Shown: in pieces, positions 46,819 through 58,487 of the stretch
Layout: every line of letters begins with the position of its first letter
Numbering within the stretch: the stretch's first letter is position 1
Origin: Elephas maximus indicus
Lineage: Eukaryota; Chordata; Mammalia; Proboscidea; Elephantidae
Assembly (NCBI RefSeq): GCF_024166365.1
Contig: NC_064826.1
Span: forward strand, 24,886,001-24,950,000
Reading direction: 5' to 3'
DNA length: 64,000 nt
The notes under the pieces: model-generated
What the model saw: the letters and a program-made list of their open reading frames with translations, nothing else
Told to the model about the DNA's origin: nothing
Databases searched by the model: none
Translations under genes and position numbers: made by a program

Positions 46819-48549
46819 AAGTTAGTACACTAGAAATTATTTAAGACTTGTTAAAATCAGGTAAGTATTTTTTGGGGGAGAGGGGTTGGTAATCAATTGT
46901 TTCATATTTTCTGTATCTTTCTGGTCTTTTAGTTCACTGATTTGAGAATTTTCAGTATATTATCTATGAAAAATTAGCACATTAACATACTAGGCTTGTG
47001 GTTTATATTTTTGTTATTCAATATTGATTTGCTTATTTCATCAGTGATTTCTTCATTATGAAATATTAGCATGTAAAAATCACATTTGTTAATATACATT
47101 ATGTCTGATTTACTTTTGTCTTCTAAGATAATTGATTTTCTAAAAACACGTTCTTATGTTAAAAAGACCTGTTTTGATTTCATTTGTTTTCCAAGAGACT
47201 GGGTTACAGTAGAAATATTCCTATCGACTAAACAGGACAATTGCCCACTGTTAGTAAGGCAATATGCCACTGTGGTACAGACATGAAAGGGAAATGACCC
47301 ATTTGCTGATAACTGAGTGTTCTAAGTTACTTTAAAGATTTCAGTTATAGCAAGTGTGTTTTTACATTTGAACAGTCATGCATATGCGCTGATAAAGCCT
47401 TATCACTTTTGGTAGTATAGTATTCTTCCCAGGCTGGTCCTCTAGTACTTCTTTCAGCAAATTGAGGTAAACACCTACTCTGGTATGTCCGAGAATCTCC
47501 TCTTAGCACTGAACGTTGTAATTAGTATGCTCTTCACAGAAGCTTAGAACATTGTATATTAAATCTCATTTTCAACTCTATTAGTGTTTATGCAAACTTA
47601 TGCTACCTGTTATATCTTTGTTGTCCTCCATGTATTTGAATTAATTTAAATGTCGTTATGATTTATAAGTTCATGGGAAATTTATCTTAAGAATCATTTT
47701 TTTACTCTTTTGTTTAAGTCTGTATTTCAGTTTTTGTCATTATTAATTGATTTCACAGATATTTGTGGAGCACTGACTCTACACAAAAGCCTCTGCCCAT
47801 CACTTTTACAGGATATACAGGTGAATAAGACATTATTCTTAGTCCCAAGGAGCTTAGAGTATATGGTAAGAGCATTAAGGCAGGTTCATAAATAAGTAAC
47901 ACACAGTGTGAAAAATGATGAAATGCTGTAAAAGGGAGTTGAGAGGAAGGAGAAGTTATTTTGTTGTAGAATGGGAATAGTCTAGGACAGACCTCACTAG
48001 GAAGTAGCATTTAAAGGCCAGACTTTGAAACATGGAGAGGGTCAGATGTGGGAAGAATGCTATTTATTCCTAGCGGGGTATTCAGAATAAGCCAAGGATG
48101 CGTATGGAGAAGCACTGGGTATATCGGGAATCTGATTTGTCTAGTATTAAATGAAAGTATATAGAGAGAAAACAAGCAAGACCAGTTGGGGTGAGATCAG
48201 GGAGGGCCTTCAATGCAATTTATTTGTGTGTATTTTTTTTTTCGTTATTCGAGCATAAATCTGCGTTTATTAATATAATAAATGAAACACGATTTTTCTT
48301 CAGCAAATTATTTTTGATTATTATTTCCATGTTGTTGAATGTCTGCTAGAGGAAAGGTTGTAACCTTTAACTGAATCATGTGTCACTGATATTAAAATAG
48401 GTTTTTGGACTTTACTTTTCCTGCGAATGTTGATGTCTAGCTTTTAATCATTTATTTTCTTTCTATGAATGTTTCTTAGCCTGTTCAGTCTATTGCATAG
48501 TTTTCGAATACAAAGTAGTTTAATTATTGCATTATCTCTTCTTAAGTAT
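46819..48549. other. Gene-free intron stretch with old repeat
   Basis: About 47,745-48,060 matches an ancient mammalian repeat type (GATATTTGTGGAGCACTGAC ... GGAGCTTAGAGTATATGG). Otherwise unassigned AT-rich DNA. Confidence 0.45.
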
Positions 48550-48716
48550 AAAAAAAATACCAAAACCATTGCCATCAAGTTGATTCCGACTCATAGTGAC
48601 CCGATAGAACAGGGTAGAACTGCCCCGTAGGGTTTCCAAGGAGCACCTGGTGGATTTGAACTGCCGACATTTGGTTAGCAGCTGTAGCTCTTAACCACTG
48701 CACCACCAGGGTTTCC
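48550..48716 (-). mobile_element. AfroSINE-like SINE, short form, young
   Basis: Exact 11-bp duplication TTCTTAAGTAT (48,539-48,549 and 48,717-48,727). Confidence 0.94.
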
Positions 48717-48727
48717 TTCTTAAGTAT

Positions 48728-50474
48728 CAGTAACTTAAAATGTTGGCTGTTTTAATCCTTAGATCAAATTAGACATTCCAATTTATATGTGTCTTTAGCA
48801 GTATAAAAATACAGACCATTAGTTGTTTCCTTTGCTCCTTCATGTATTTTATTTAGTGTGTTGGTAAATAAAGTTTCAGTGTCCAGATCTTTTTGAAAGT
48901 TTATTCTCTTTATCATAAAAGAAATATAAACAGAATTAAAAAAAAATTTTTTAGACTATCCAGAAGAATAAAAAACACTTATTTGTACCCCTAGCACTTG
49001 TACTTAGTGCATTTCTTTCCATATAATATTTATGTTTGGAAACCTTTTTAAGCAGAATAGAGAATAACGTCAGTTAGGTTATTTTTTGTGCTTACTAAGA
49101 GAATTTAGAAGTAACAGACCAATGGGTTCCATAGTTCTACTTATCATCCTATATTAGTTTGGTTAAGCAATTTTCGATCTTTGACTGAAATCTTAAGTTT
49201 TCTTTTAAATTAGAATGTAGTGATCTGACATAAATTGAAAGAATTGAATGTTTTTTAGTTTTTAAAAGTGATTTATTCCCAGAAGCAATCAAACTGCTTA
49301 TTTTATTTTTTTAAACTACCTAAAACATGGTAGCAACAACATGTGAAATCTTCAATGAGTAGGGAATGTTTCTCCCGTTTAATTGGGAAGAGTTGTGGTT
49401 ATTTGACATTATCAACATAGTCACGATTATGTTTGTAGACTCACCTGAAGAAAAAAAAAAGATCCCAGGATTGGGAAGCTAATGTAACAGGTTAAGGCCA
49501 GAGAAAATTTAGAAAGGCAACATAAGATTCTTCCTTTGATTCACGTGACAGCTTTTTTATAGAGGGCCTAGTTTATGCCAAGTTCTGTAAATATAAAGCA
49601 GAATAAACATGACCCCTGTCTTCAAGATGCTCACAGCCAAGTTAGTGGATCTGAATAGAGAATTCTGGGGATTGACACCAGGCCTTTGCATGTTTAAAGC
49701 AAAAAGCAGTAATTTAAAAGACTTCCACTGGGTAGAGAGCAAATTATCATAGAAAGCTGAATTAAAGTCCAGGAATTTTTATATATCTTAAGATTTTGGT
49801 ATTAAAATTAGAGGAGTGAGATTGTGTGTGTGTGTGTGTGCAGTAGCAAGACAAAACTTTGAGTTTTTATGTTCCTGTACCTGGAAAATCAGACAAAGGG
49901 GATGCAACTGAAGAATGAGAGAGACATGAATAAATGGAGAACTGCTTATGACTACTATTGTAAACCTAAGTAAAAAGAAACTGTTCTTATTGATAGATAA
50001 ATGGAAATTTCTTATATAGTTCGTTCCCTGGGTTTATATGCACATATACTAGTTTTGTTGTAACGTGAAGTCTTTACACTAAGGGCGTGCCTTTCTCAAG
50101 GTAGTCTCTACTCTGAGACTTAGTTTCATTTGAATTATATTCTTTGTTGGATCATCTGTTATCTCTTCACTGTTTTTATTTAGGCAAAATTATTTACACA
50201 AATTGAGATAACATGATTTACTTAGTGTTTCCCTGGTCTGGGAAATGGTACAAAGAATCTAATCATTAAACTCATCTGTGGCTATTAATATAGAGGTGGT
50301 GATAACCTAAATCTTATGTTCAGAAAGCGTTAAATGAGTTTAGGCTACCCCGTTTTCCATTTTTATAGAAATGATTCCTGTTTTTAAATAATGATACAAA
50401 TAAGGATTTATATGACTTATTCTGAATTATAGATATTTTGGTGTTTGATTAAAAACATTTTTTTGCTTGTGTAG
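48728..50474. other. Gene-free end of intron 4
   Basis: Mostly unassigned. A (GT)n run at 49,823-49,840 and an old repeat scrap at about 49,555-49,650 are present. The region up to exon 5 is otherwise repeat-poor, fitting preserved intronic sequence. Confidence 0.45.
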
Positions 50475-50588
50475 GACACCATTGCAGTGGCGAGATTTGT
50501 TGTTATTTCAGCATCTCCATCTGCAACCAGTGATGGTAAAAACTGCTTGTTTTTGAAAGCATTTGAAGGCTTCAAATCCACCGTTTAT
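50475..50588 (+). CDS. POT1: POT1 exon 5: upstream extension residues 97-134
   Basis: The acceptor is TTTTTTTGCTTGTGTAG at 50,474; the donor TAT|gtaagtg is near-ideal. The exon is 114 bp, 38 codons, phase 0 at both ends. Together with the end of exon 4 it gives Tyr-Gln-Gly-Asp-Thr-Ile-Ala-Val-Ala-Arg-Phe, which resembles the Gly-Asp-Ile-Val-Arg-Phe strand 4 of POT1 OB1. A Ser/Pro-rich loop (residues 108-116) and a second strand (Cys-Leu-Phe-Leu-Lys-Ala-Phe-Glu-Gly-Phe) follow, like the loop and strand 5 of OB1. An out-of-frame ATG here is closed by a stop within eight codons. Confidence 0.82.
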
Positions 50589-51598
50589 GTAAGTGTGCAA
50601 TATATTGTGGTTTTCATGAGCTAAAGTGATGGAATAGAAGTAGGTATTTCTGCAAATCTGCAGATAAGCTACCTCATCTGACAATTATTTTAATTGAATG
50701 TTTTCAGTTTAAAAATAGAAATTTTTTCTTAGCTTTGTATTTAGAACAATCCCTGATAATAAAGAAAAATCTCTTAAAGATATTTATTAGTGAAATTAAA
50801 AAAAAACTGTACATACACAATAGACCTTATCCTATTCTTTATATCATCACCTTCTTTCAACGATCTGCTTGATTCCACCTTAAGTTGTTGTAGTGCCCCT
50901 TTCTAGGTAAAACTGATACCCTCTTACTCTGTTCTTCCTTAAGATGATCATCCCCTTACACAACTACAAGCCCCCCCCCCCCCCCCCAGCACACACACAT
51001 TTGAACACTACCTCTTCAGTCAGGGCTGCTGGGAGAGTTAGGCCAAGCCACGTGCCTGCAGGACAACATCTAGTTGTTTTTTTTTCTGATATTCACAGAT
51101 ATACTGTATGAGCTAGGGAATAGCCCTATGTTATTAAAATTAATGAACTAGAGTTAAGATTTGCATTAGAGTGACTGTTAACTGCATTTACTTTATTTTT
51201 TCTTTCTGAAAAAGTCCAGGATTCTCTGCAAAAAAAAAATGTTAAATATGAACTTTGATTCTCCACTTCTTTTGGACTGTTACAAGTTTATTCTATTTTA
51301 CATTTGATCCTTAGAATTAAATATTGGTGTACTTCAAATTTAGTCTCTATTAAGTTTCTTTAAAGGACATTTTTATATGCCCTTATAGCTTTAATATTTT
51401 TAGTATCAGTAGCTTAGAAAATCTTGTTTATGTCACTCTTAATTTGTTTTTTTTTTTTTAATTTGTAAGGCATAACCATAAGCCATTTTAGTGAATTTGA
51501 ATATTATACAAATAAGTGTATAGTTTACCACAACTGAAAACCTGTAATAATGTTGAAGGTTGTTTGTATAAATTAAGCCCTCTTTTTTTTTTCCCCAG
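50589..51598. other. Intron 5, repeat-poor, with a C17 tract
   Basis: No transposon is visible in this ~1-kb intron. An uninterrupted run of 17 C (50,971-50,987), followed by (CA)n, is the main oddity. Confidence 0.6.
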
Positions 51599-51646
51599 GT
51601 GTATGTTAAATCCGTAAGAGATTTTTCTGCAGAGTCAATGTCTTTG
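51599..51646 (+). CDS. POT1: POT1 exon 6: end of extension and canonical start Met-Ser-Leu
   Basis: The acceptor is a long T tract ending CCCCAG at 51,598; the donor is TTG|gtaaga. The exon is 48 bp, 16 codons, phase 0 at both ends. The first 13 codons (Val-Tyr-Val-Lys-Ser-Val-Arg-Asp-Phe-Ser-Ala-Glu-Ser) are in the same frame as the canonical ATG at 51,638 with no stop between. The canonical ATG has T at -3 and T at +4, a weak context. In human POT1 I recall the start codon also lying nine bases before an exon end, in the sixth exon, which fits this exon count. Confidence 0.9.
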
Positions 51647-51669
51647 GTAAGATGATATTCATCTTTAAT

Positions 51670-51745
51670 ATTTAGAATGAATATACACACACGCACACTC
51701 TTACATATATATGTGTCTGTGTGTGTGTGTATATATATATTTCAT
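51670..51745. repeat. (CA/TG)n and (TA)n microsatellite
   Basis: ACACACACGCACAC, then GTGTGTGTGTATATATAT, just after exon 6 (24 bp past the donor). The minus-strand ORF across it is fortuitous. Confidence 0.85.
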
Positions 51746-52175
51746 TTATTTTATTGTCTGATTTTGAAATAGTATCAGTGTAATGGGAAAACAATCTCTA
51801 CTTTTTTGATATCTAATAATGTCACGTTCAAGTTCTGTTTTTACCTAGTAGTTAATATCTGATTATTCTGTTGTCTGCAATATCTGCTGATATTTTACAT
51901 AAACTACATATTCAAGAAAAGTAAAATGAAAAAAAAGTTTTGTTTAAACTGCAGGCAACTTAATTTTTAAATTTTTCATCAGTGTTTATTTAAATGGATT
52001 TTTACCTGTTGAACTGTGATTTGACAAATTATGTAATTTTGAGTAAAGACGTTTATTTATTACATTAGTGATACATTGTGCTTTTTCTTTAAACACTTTT
52101 TTAACTGTTTTAAAAGATTTTGTTTCCTCATAGCAGTAGATAGGTTTCCATACTTACATGTGGGCGACTTGTGTT

Positions 52176-53245
52176 GTCCTCGTTAGGTGCCACGTTGAGG
52201 AAGTTCTGACTCGTAGTGACCCTATGCACAACAGAACAAAACACTGCCCAGTCCTTCACCATCCTGCTGTGCTTGAGCCCATTGTTGCACCCACTATCTT
52301 GAGGGTCTTCCTCTTTTTCACTGACCCTCTACTTTACCAAGTATGATGTCCTTCTCCAGGGACTGATCTTTCCTGATTACATGTCCAAAGTACGTGAGAC
52401 GAAGTCTCGTCGTCCTTGCTTAGGAGGAACGTTCCGGTGGTACTTCTCCGAGACAAATTTGTTTGTTCTTTGGCAGTCCATGGTATATTCTATGTTCTTC
52501 ATCAACACCACATTTCAAAGGTGTCAGTTCTTCTTGCGTCTTCCTTATTCATTATCCAGCTTTCGCATGCGTATGAGACAGTTGAAAACACCATGGCTTG
52601 GGTCAGACACACCATAGTCCTCAAGGTGATATCTTTGCTTTTTAACACTTTAAAGACATCTCTTGCAGCTGCTTTGCCCAGTGTAGTGCTTGTCTTTTGA
52701 TTTCTTGATTGCTGCTTCCATGGGTGTTGATTGTGGATCCAAGTAAAATGAAACCCTTGACAACCTCAATCTTTTCTCCATTCATCATGATGATGCTTAT
52801 TGGTCCAGTTGTGAGGATTTTTGTTTTCTTTATGTTGAGGTGCAATCCATACTGAAGGCTGTGGTCTTTGGTCTTCATCAGTAAGTGTTTCAATTCCTCT
52901 TCACTTTCAGCCAGCAAGGTGTGTCATCTGCATAGTGTGGGTTGTTAATGAGTCTTCCTCCAGTCTTGATGCCCCATTCTTCTTCATATAGTCCAGCTTC
53001 TTGGATTATTTGCTCAGCATGCAGGTAAAATAGGTATGGTGAAAGAATACAACCCTGACATACACATTTTCTGACTTTAAACCATACAGTATCCCCTTGT
53101 TCTGTTCGAATGACTGCCTCTTGATCATTGTTCAGATTCCTCATGAGCACAATTAAGTGTTCCAGAACTCCTGTTCTCTGCAGTGTTACCCATAATTTGT
53201 TATGTTCCACACAAACACACAAGCCCCCACAGTACAACAAACTGA
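52176..53245 (-). mobile_element. RTE LINE, 5'-truncated (~1.07 kb)
   Basis: On the minus strand: Arg-Thr-Glu-Gln-Gly-Asp, Gly-Cys-Ile-Leu-Ser-Pro-Tyr-Leu, Ala-Glu-Gln-Ile-Ile-Gln-Glu-Ala-Gly-Leu-Tyr-Glu-Glu and Tyr-Ala-Asp-Asp of the RTE reverse transcriptase, then the 3' end. Several frameshifts. Confidence 0.92.
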
Positions 53246-53752
53246 GAGATGCATCAGGGGTGGAGGGAAGCTACTTATAGTTGAATGAAATTAGAAACAA
53301 GGTAATATATTGAAAACTTCAATATACTGTTTATGTTCTACCTGTATTAAGCCTTTAGGTTCCAATAACCAAACAGAGTCTAGGGGCTTTCAGTTTCTAG
53401 TTAGAAATGATTAGGTGATACAGATTTTAAATTCTGAGTAATAGTATAATTTAAATTTATTATTTGGGGAAACCATCCAATGAAACATCAATGAACTGTT
53501 TTTAAAAATGAGAATTATTTCCAGAGGTTAGCATTTTCTAAAAATATTATTTGTCAGCTTAAAATATTTGATAACACCTGTGAACCTGTTGATAAGGCAG
53601 GGGTAAACCAAAAAGCCTTTGAACTTGGCAAAATGATTTTTCACAAACCTTAGGCATTCTAAACTATTAGAATCTCAGGCACAGATTTATTTGACTTCAT
53701 TTTCTTAATTCTAAGATGCAGTTTTACAGTTTCACATTTTTAATTGAGCATG

Positions 53753-54256
53753 TGTCTTGGTTATCTAGTGCTGCTATAACAGAGATACCACAAGTGGATG
53801 GCTTTAACAAAGAGAAATTTATTTTCTCACAGTCTAATAGGTTACAAGTCCAAATTCAGGGTGTTAGCTCCAGGGGACGGCGTCCTCTCTCTCTTGGCTC
53901 TGGAGGAGGGTCCTTGTCCTCAATCTTCCCATGGTCAAGGAGGTTCTCAAGCCCAGGGACCCCAGATCCAAAGGACACGCTGTGCTCCTAGTGCTGCCTT
54001 CTTGGTGGTATGAGGTCCCTAGCTTTCTGCTTGCTTCCTTCCCTTTTATCTCTTGAGAGATAAAAGGTGGTGCAGGCCACATCCCAGGGAAACTCCCTTT
54101 ACATTGGATCAGGGAGGTGACCTAAGTAAGGGTGGTGTTACAATTCCACCCTAATCCTCTCAACATAAAATTACAATCACAAAATGGAGGACAACCACAC
54201 ATGGCCTAACCAGGTTGATAAACACATTTTGGGGGGAACAAAATTCAGTCCATGAC
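53753..54256 (-). mobile_element. Solo LTR, MaLR/ERVL-like
   Basis: Runs from TGTCTTGGTTATCTAGTGCT to ATTCAGTCCATGACA, the reverse of the element at 5,961-6,466 with the same TG...CA logic. About 504 bp. The target duplication is no longer clear. Embedded ORFs are shadows. Confidence 0.85.
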
Positions 54257-54584
54257 AGTATAGATCTTGCAGTATATATCAGGAGAGCTTCTAGTTATTG
54301 TTGATATTCTTGTGTTTTTCTGAAGAAAATGTTACTAAGTTGAAAATGTTTTCCTAAAAATGTATTATTAAATAATAAGCCTATTTTAGGACTAGAGGTA
54401 TTTTCAGAATTTAGGAAATATGGCCTTTTGTTCTGCAGTAATTGCCCTTGTAAGGTTACTTAGGGTAATGAGTTGATTTTGTATCTCTCAGATTTAGAAG
54501 CATCAGACTAGTTCAGTTATGTGATCTGAAGGCCCAATTTAAATTAGCCCCTGTCTTCCCCAGTTTAAAATTGGAAAAGGTGCG

Positions 54585-54712
54585 TACCAGGCTTGAATGC
54601 TTTCACCATACTTACTCAGTCTGTATACTGAGCAAATAATCTGAGAAGCTGGACTATATGAAGAAGAATGCTACATCAGGAGTGGAAGAAGACTCATTAA
54701 CGGCCTATTAGA
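54585..54712 (+). mobile_element. RTE LINE scrap from the reverse-transcriptase region
   Basis: TACTGAGCAAATAATCTGAG and GAAGCTGGACTATATGAAGA match the other RTE copies. It lies 350 bp before POT1 exon 7. Confidence 0.8.
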
Positions 54713-55059
54713 ATTGCCGGAATTTTAGTGGTATAGTTTTCTATTTTTTTACTGAAGAAGTGTGATGTTTCAGTATAAACTAGATTATAGGTTAATTATG
54801 TTTTGGTAGGCTGGTGTACAAATTATACCGTGTATAAACAAATTTATTTCTAAGGGAAACTATAGCAAGTGTCATATAGTTGGTTTGTATAATAAGCTTT
54901 ATACGTTGTGTGTTAATTTTTTTCCAAGCTATAGCCTTTTAGACTTGTAGAAGGATAAATGCAGTTATGTGGATTTGCTGATTTACAAATTTGATCATAA
55001 CATGATTCTAAAATGTAAATATTTCATGTTGACATGTGCACTATCTTCTCCTTTTTTAG

Positions 55060-55174
55060 GTTCCAGCAACACATTATACATATACACCGCTGGATCAACT
55101 TAAGGATGGCACAGTTGTCAATGTCTATGGTGTTGTGAAGTTCTTCAAGCCTCCGTATCTAAGCAAAGGAACTG
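55060..55174 (+). CDS. POT1: POT1 exon 7: canonical residues 4-41, start of OB1
   Basis: The acceptor is CTTCTCCTTTTTTAG at 55,059; the donor is ACTG|gtaggt. The exon has 38 codons plus one base (phase 1). The translation runs from Val-Pro-Ala-Thr to Leu-Ser-Lys-Gly-Thr and differs from the human protein, as I know it, at about five positions (His8, Thr10, Asp15, Asp19, Val22 here). It includes Phe31, Lys33 and Tyr36, residues in the part of OB1 that contacts telomeric DNA. This is the anchor for identifying the gene and its strand. Confidence 0.97.
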
Positions 55175-55876
55175 GTAGGTATTAAAATTGGTAAGAGCTT
55201 TTTGGACTCTTAACAGCTTTGTTGGTTTCAAGAACACAGCTCCTTCAGTGCTGTAGGTCTTAATTAGAAACTAAATTCAGATTTACAGTAGACTGATGCA
55301 TTTCATTGGCACTTTTTATTCATAAGTATGGTCATTGGATTCTTGAGTCTAGTTATTTTAGGCCTTTACCTCAGTTGTATTATACATACTTCGGTACTTT
55401 CTCAAAGTAGATCAAAAAGGTATAGCCCGTTGTTACATGATAATGTAAACTTTTTAACAGATAAAAAGTGATCTTTTGATGTGAAAGAATGCATGAAAAC
55501 AACACGAATTTCAGTTTACTGACTTAATAAAGTGAACAGATAAACTTTCACCTCAGTTTAATTCAATATAACTAAATTTAACAACTATTATTATATCTCA
55601 TCTAATCTAAAATACCATCATTTGTAAAATGTACTATTATTTTGTGTATCAAGAAAAACACTGTCAATTAAATTTGCTTCAGTGTTAGTTGTAAGATGTA
55701 GCTATATTTTAGAAATGTTAAAAACGTGAAGCAGTAAATGTTGTTGAGGAAATACTGTATTTTTCTACTGCATGCCAGGAGCTATGATTTATGCTGGAAA
55801 CACAAAGATGTTGTCACTGAGTTCATATTATAAAAACTTCTTGTTTATAAAGTACATATATTCATATACTGTTGTT
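55175..55876. other. Start of intron 7, nothing assigned
   Basis: AT-rich, no repeat family or exon recognised. Confidence 0.5.
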
Positions 55877-58480
55877 AGGTGCCCTTGAGTCCATTCCTAC
55901 TCATAGCAACCCTACATGCAAAGATGCCCAGTTCTCGCCGTCCTCACAGTCGCTGTTATTCTTAAACCCATTGTTGCAGCCACAGTGCCAATCCATCTCA
56001 TTGAAGATCTTCCTCTCTTTCTCTGATCCTCTACTTTACCAAACATGATATCCTTCTCAGAGACTGGTTCCTCCTGGCAACACCTCCAAAGTACTTGGGG
56101 CAAAGTTTTGCCATCCTTGCTTCTAAGGAGCGTTCTGGGTGTCCTTCTTCCAAGACAGACTTATTTATTCTTCTGGCAGTTCAAGGTATATTCCCTATGC
56201 TTTGTTAACATGTAATTCATAGGCATCAGTTCTTCTTCTGTCTTCCTTATTCACTGTCCAGCTTTCACATGCATATCAGGCATTTGAAAACACCATGGCT
56301 TGGGTAAGACACACCTTAGTCCTTAAAGTGAAATCTTTGCTTTTTAACACTTGGAATAGGTCTTTTGCAGCAGATTTGCTCAGAGCAATGCGTCATTTCA
56401 TTTCGTGAATTCTGCTTCCGTGGGTGTTGATTGTGGATTTAAGTAAAAGGAAGTTCTTGACAACTTCAGTCTTTTCTTTGTTTATCATGATGCTGCTTGT
56501 TGGTCCAGTAAGTGAGGATTTTTGTTCTGTGTTGAGGTGTAATCCATTCTGAAGGCTGTGGTGTTTGATCTTCATCAGTAAGTACTTCAAGTCCTCTTTA
56601 CTTTCAGCAAGCAAGATGTGTCATCTGCATATCACAGGCTGTTAGCGAGTCTTCCTCCGATCCTGATGCCGCATTCTTCTTATAGTCCAGCTTCTTGGAT
56701 TATTTGCTCAGCATACAGACTGAATAGGTATGGTGAAGAGATACAACCCTGACGCACACCTTTCCTGACTTAAAACCACGCAGTATCCTCTTGTTTTGTT
56801 CTAAAGACTGCCTCTTAGTTTAAGTGCAGGTTCATCATGAGCACAATTAAATGTTCTGGAATTCCCATTCTCCTCAGTGTTATCTATAATTTGTTATGAT
56901 CCACACAGTTGAAGGCCTTTGCATAGTCAGTAAAACACAGGTAAACATTTTTCAGCCATAATCCCTCTGCTCTCAGACATAACCCACCTGAGACATCAGC
57001 AATGATATCCCTCTTTTAGTGCCCTTTTATAAATCTGGCTTGAATTTCTGGGAGTTCCCTGTCAATGTACTGCTGCAACCGTTTTAGAATGATCTTCAGC
57101 AAAATTTTACTTATCTGTGATATTAATGATATTGTTAAATAATTTACGCATTCTGTTGAATCACCTTTCTTTGGAATGGGTACAAATATGGATCTCTTCT
57201 AGTCGGTTGGCCAGGTAGCTGTCTTCCAAATTTCTTGGCATAGATGAGTGAGCACTTCCAGCACTGTGTCCCTTTGTGGAAGTATGTCAACCTCCCAACT
57301 GGTATTCCATCAATTCCTGAAGTCTTGTTTTTTGCCAGTGCCTTCAGTGCAGCTTGGAACTCTTCCTTCAGTACCATTGGCTCTGGATTATATGCTACCT
57401 CCTGAAATGGTTAAATGTCAATGTATTTTTGGTATAGTGACTCTGTGTATTCCTTCCATCTTTTGATGCTTCCTGCATTGTTTAATATTTTCCATGTAGA
57501 ACCCTTCAATATTGTAACTCGAGGCTTGCATTTTTTCTTTAGGTCTTTCAGCTTGAGAAATGCTGAATGTACTCTTCTGTTTTGGTTTTCTGTCTCCAGG
57601 TCTTTATACATGTCTTGATCATCTAGTGCTAGTATAACAGAGATACCACAAGTGGATGGCTTTAACAAAGATAAATTTATTTTCTTACAGCCTAATAGGC
57701 TAGATCCAAATTTAGGGCTTTAGCTCCAGAGGAAGGCTTTCTCTCTGTCGGCTCTGGGGGAAAATCCTTGTCATCCATCTTCCCTTGGTCGAGGAGCTTC
57801 TCAGGTGCAGGGGCCGTGGGTCCAAAGGATGCAACTCTGCTCCCAGTGCTTCTTTCTTGGTGGTATGAGGTCCCCAACTCTCTGCTTGCTTTCCTTTGCT
57901 TTTATCTCTTGAGAGAGAAAAGGCAGTGCAGGCCATACCCTAGGGAAACTCCCTTCACATTGGATCAGGAATGTGACCTGGTAAGGGTGTTACGATTCCA
58001 CCCTAATCCTCTCTAACATTATATTACAGTCACAAAATGGAAGAGAACCACAGAATACTGGGAATCATGGCCTGACCAAGTTGATACACACATTTTTAGG
58101 GGGACATAATTCAATCCGTGATGATATGTTTCATTAAAATACTTTGTCTTCTCAAGCCGCTGTTTGAAATCTTCTGTTGAGCTCTTTTACTTCATAATTT
58201 CTCCCTTTCATTTTAGCTACTCTGTGTTCAAGAGCAAGTTTCAAAGTCTCTTCTGACATCCATTTTCGTCTTTCTTTCCTGTTCTTTTAATGACCCCTTG
58301 CTTTCTTCATGTATGATATCCTTAATGTTATTCCACAACTCTTCTGATCTTCGATCATCAGTATTCAATTCATTCCATCTATTCTTGAGATGGTCTCAAA
58401 ATTTAGGTGGGATATACTGAAGGTCGTACTTGGCACTCCTGGACTTGTTCTGACTTTCTTCAAAATTAATGACCTGGCAG
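55877..58480 (-). mobile_element. RTE LINE, 3' two-thirds, split by a solo LTR
   Basis: Minus-strand RTE from its (decayed) 3' tail GTTGTTAGGTGCC to a point matching the endonuclease/RT junction (GACTTGTTCTGACTTTCTTC). It carries the reverse-transcriptase N-terminal Leu-Lys-Ala-Leu-Ala-Lys-Asn-Lys and the later active-site region. The LTR at 57,611-58,126 interrupts it. Confidence 0.9.
57611..58126 (-). mobile_element. Solo LTR, MaLR/ERVL-like, nested in RTE
   Basis: TGTCTTGATCATCTAGTGCT to TTCAATCCGTGATGA. Same family as the LTR at 53,753. RTE sequence resumes on both sides. Confidence 0.85.
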
Positions 58481-58487
58481 TCTATGT

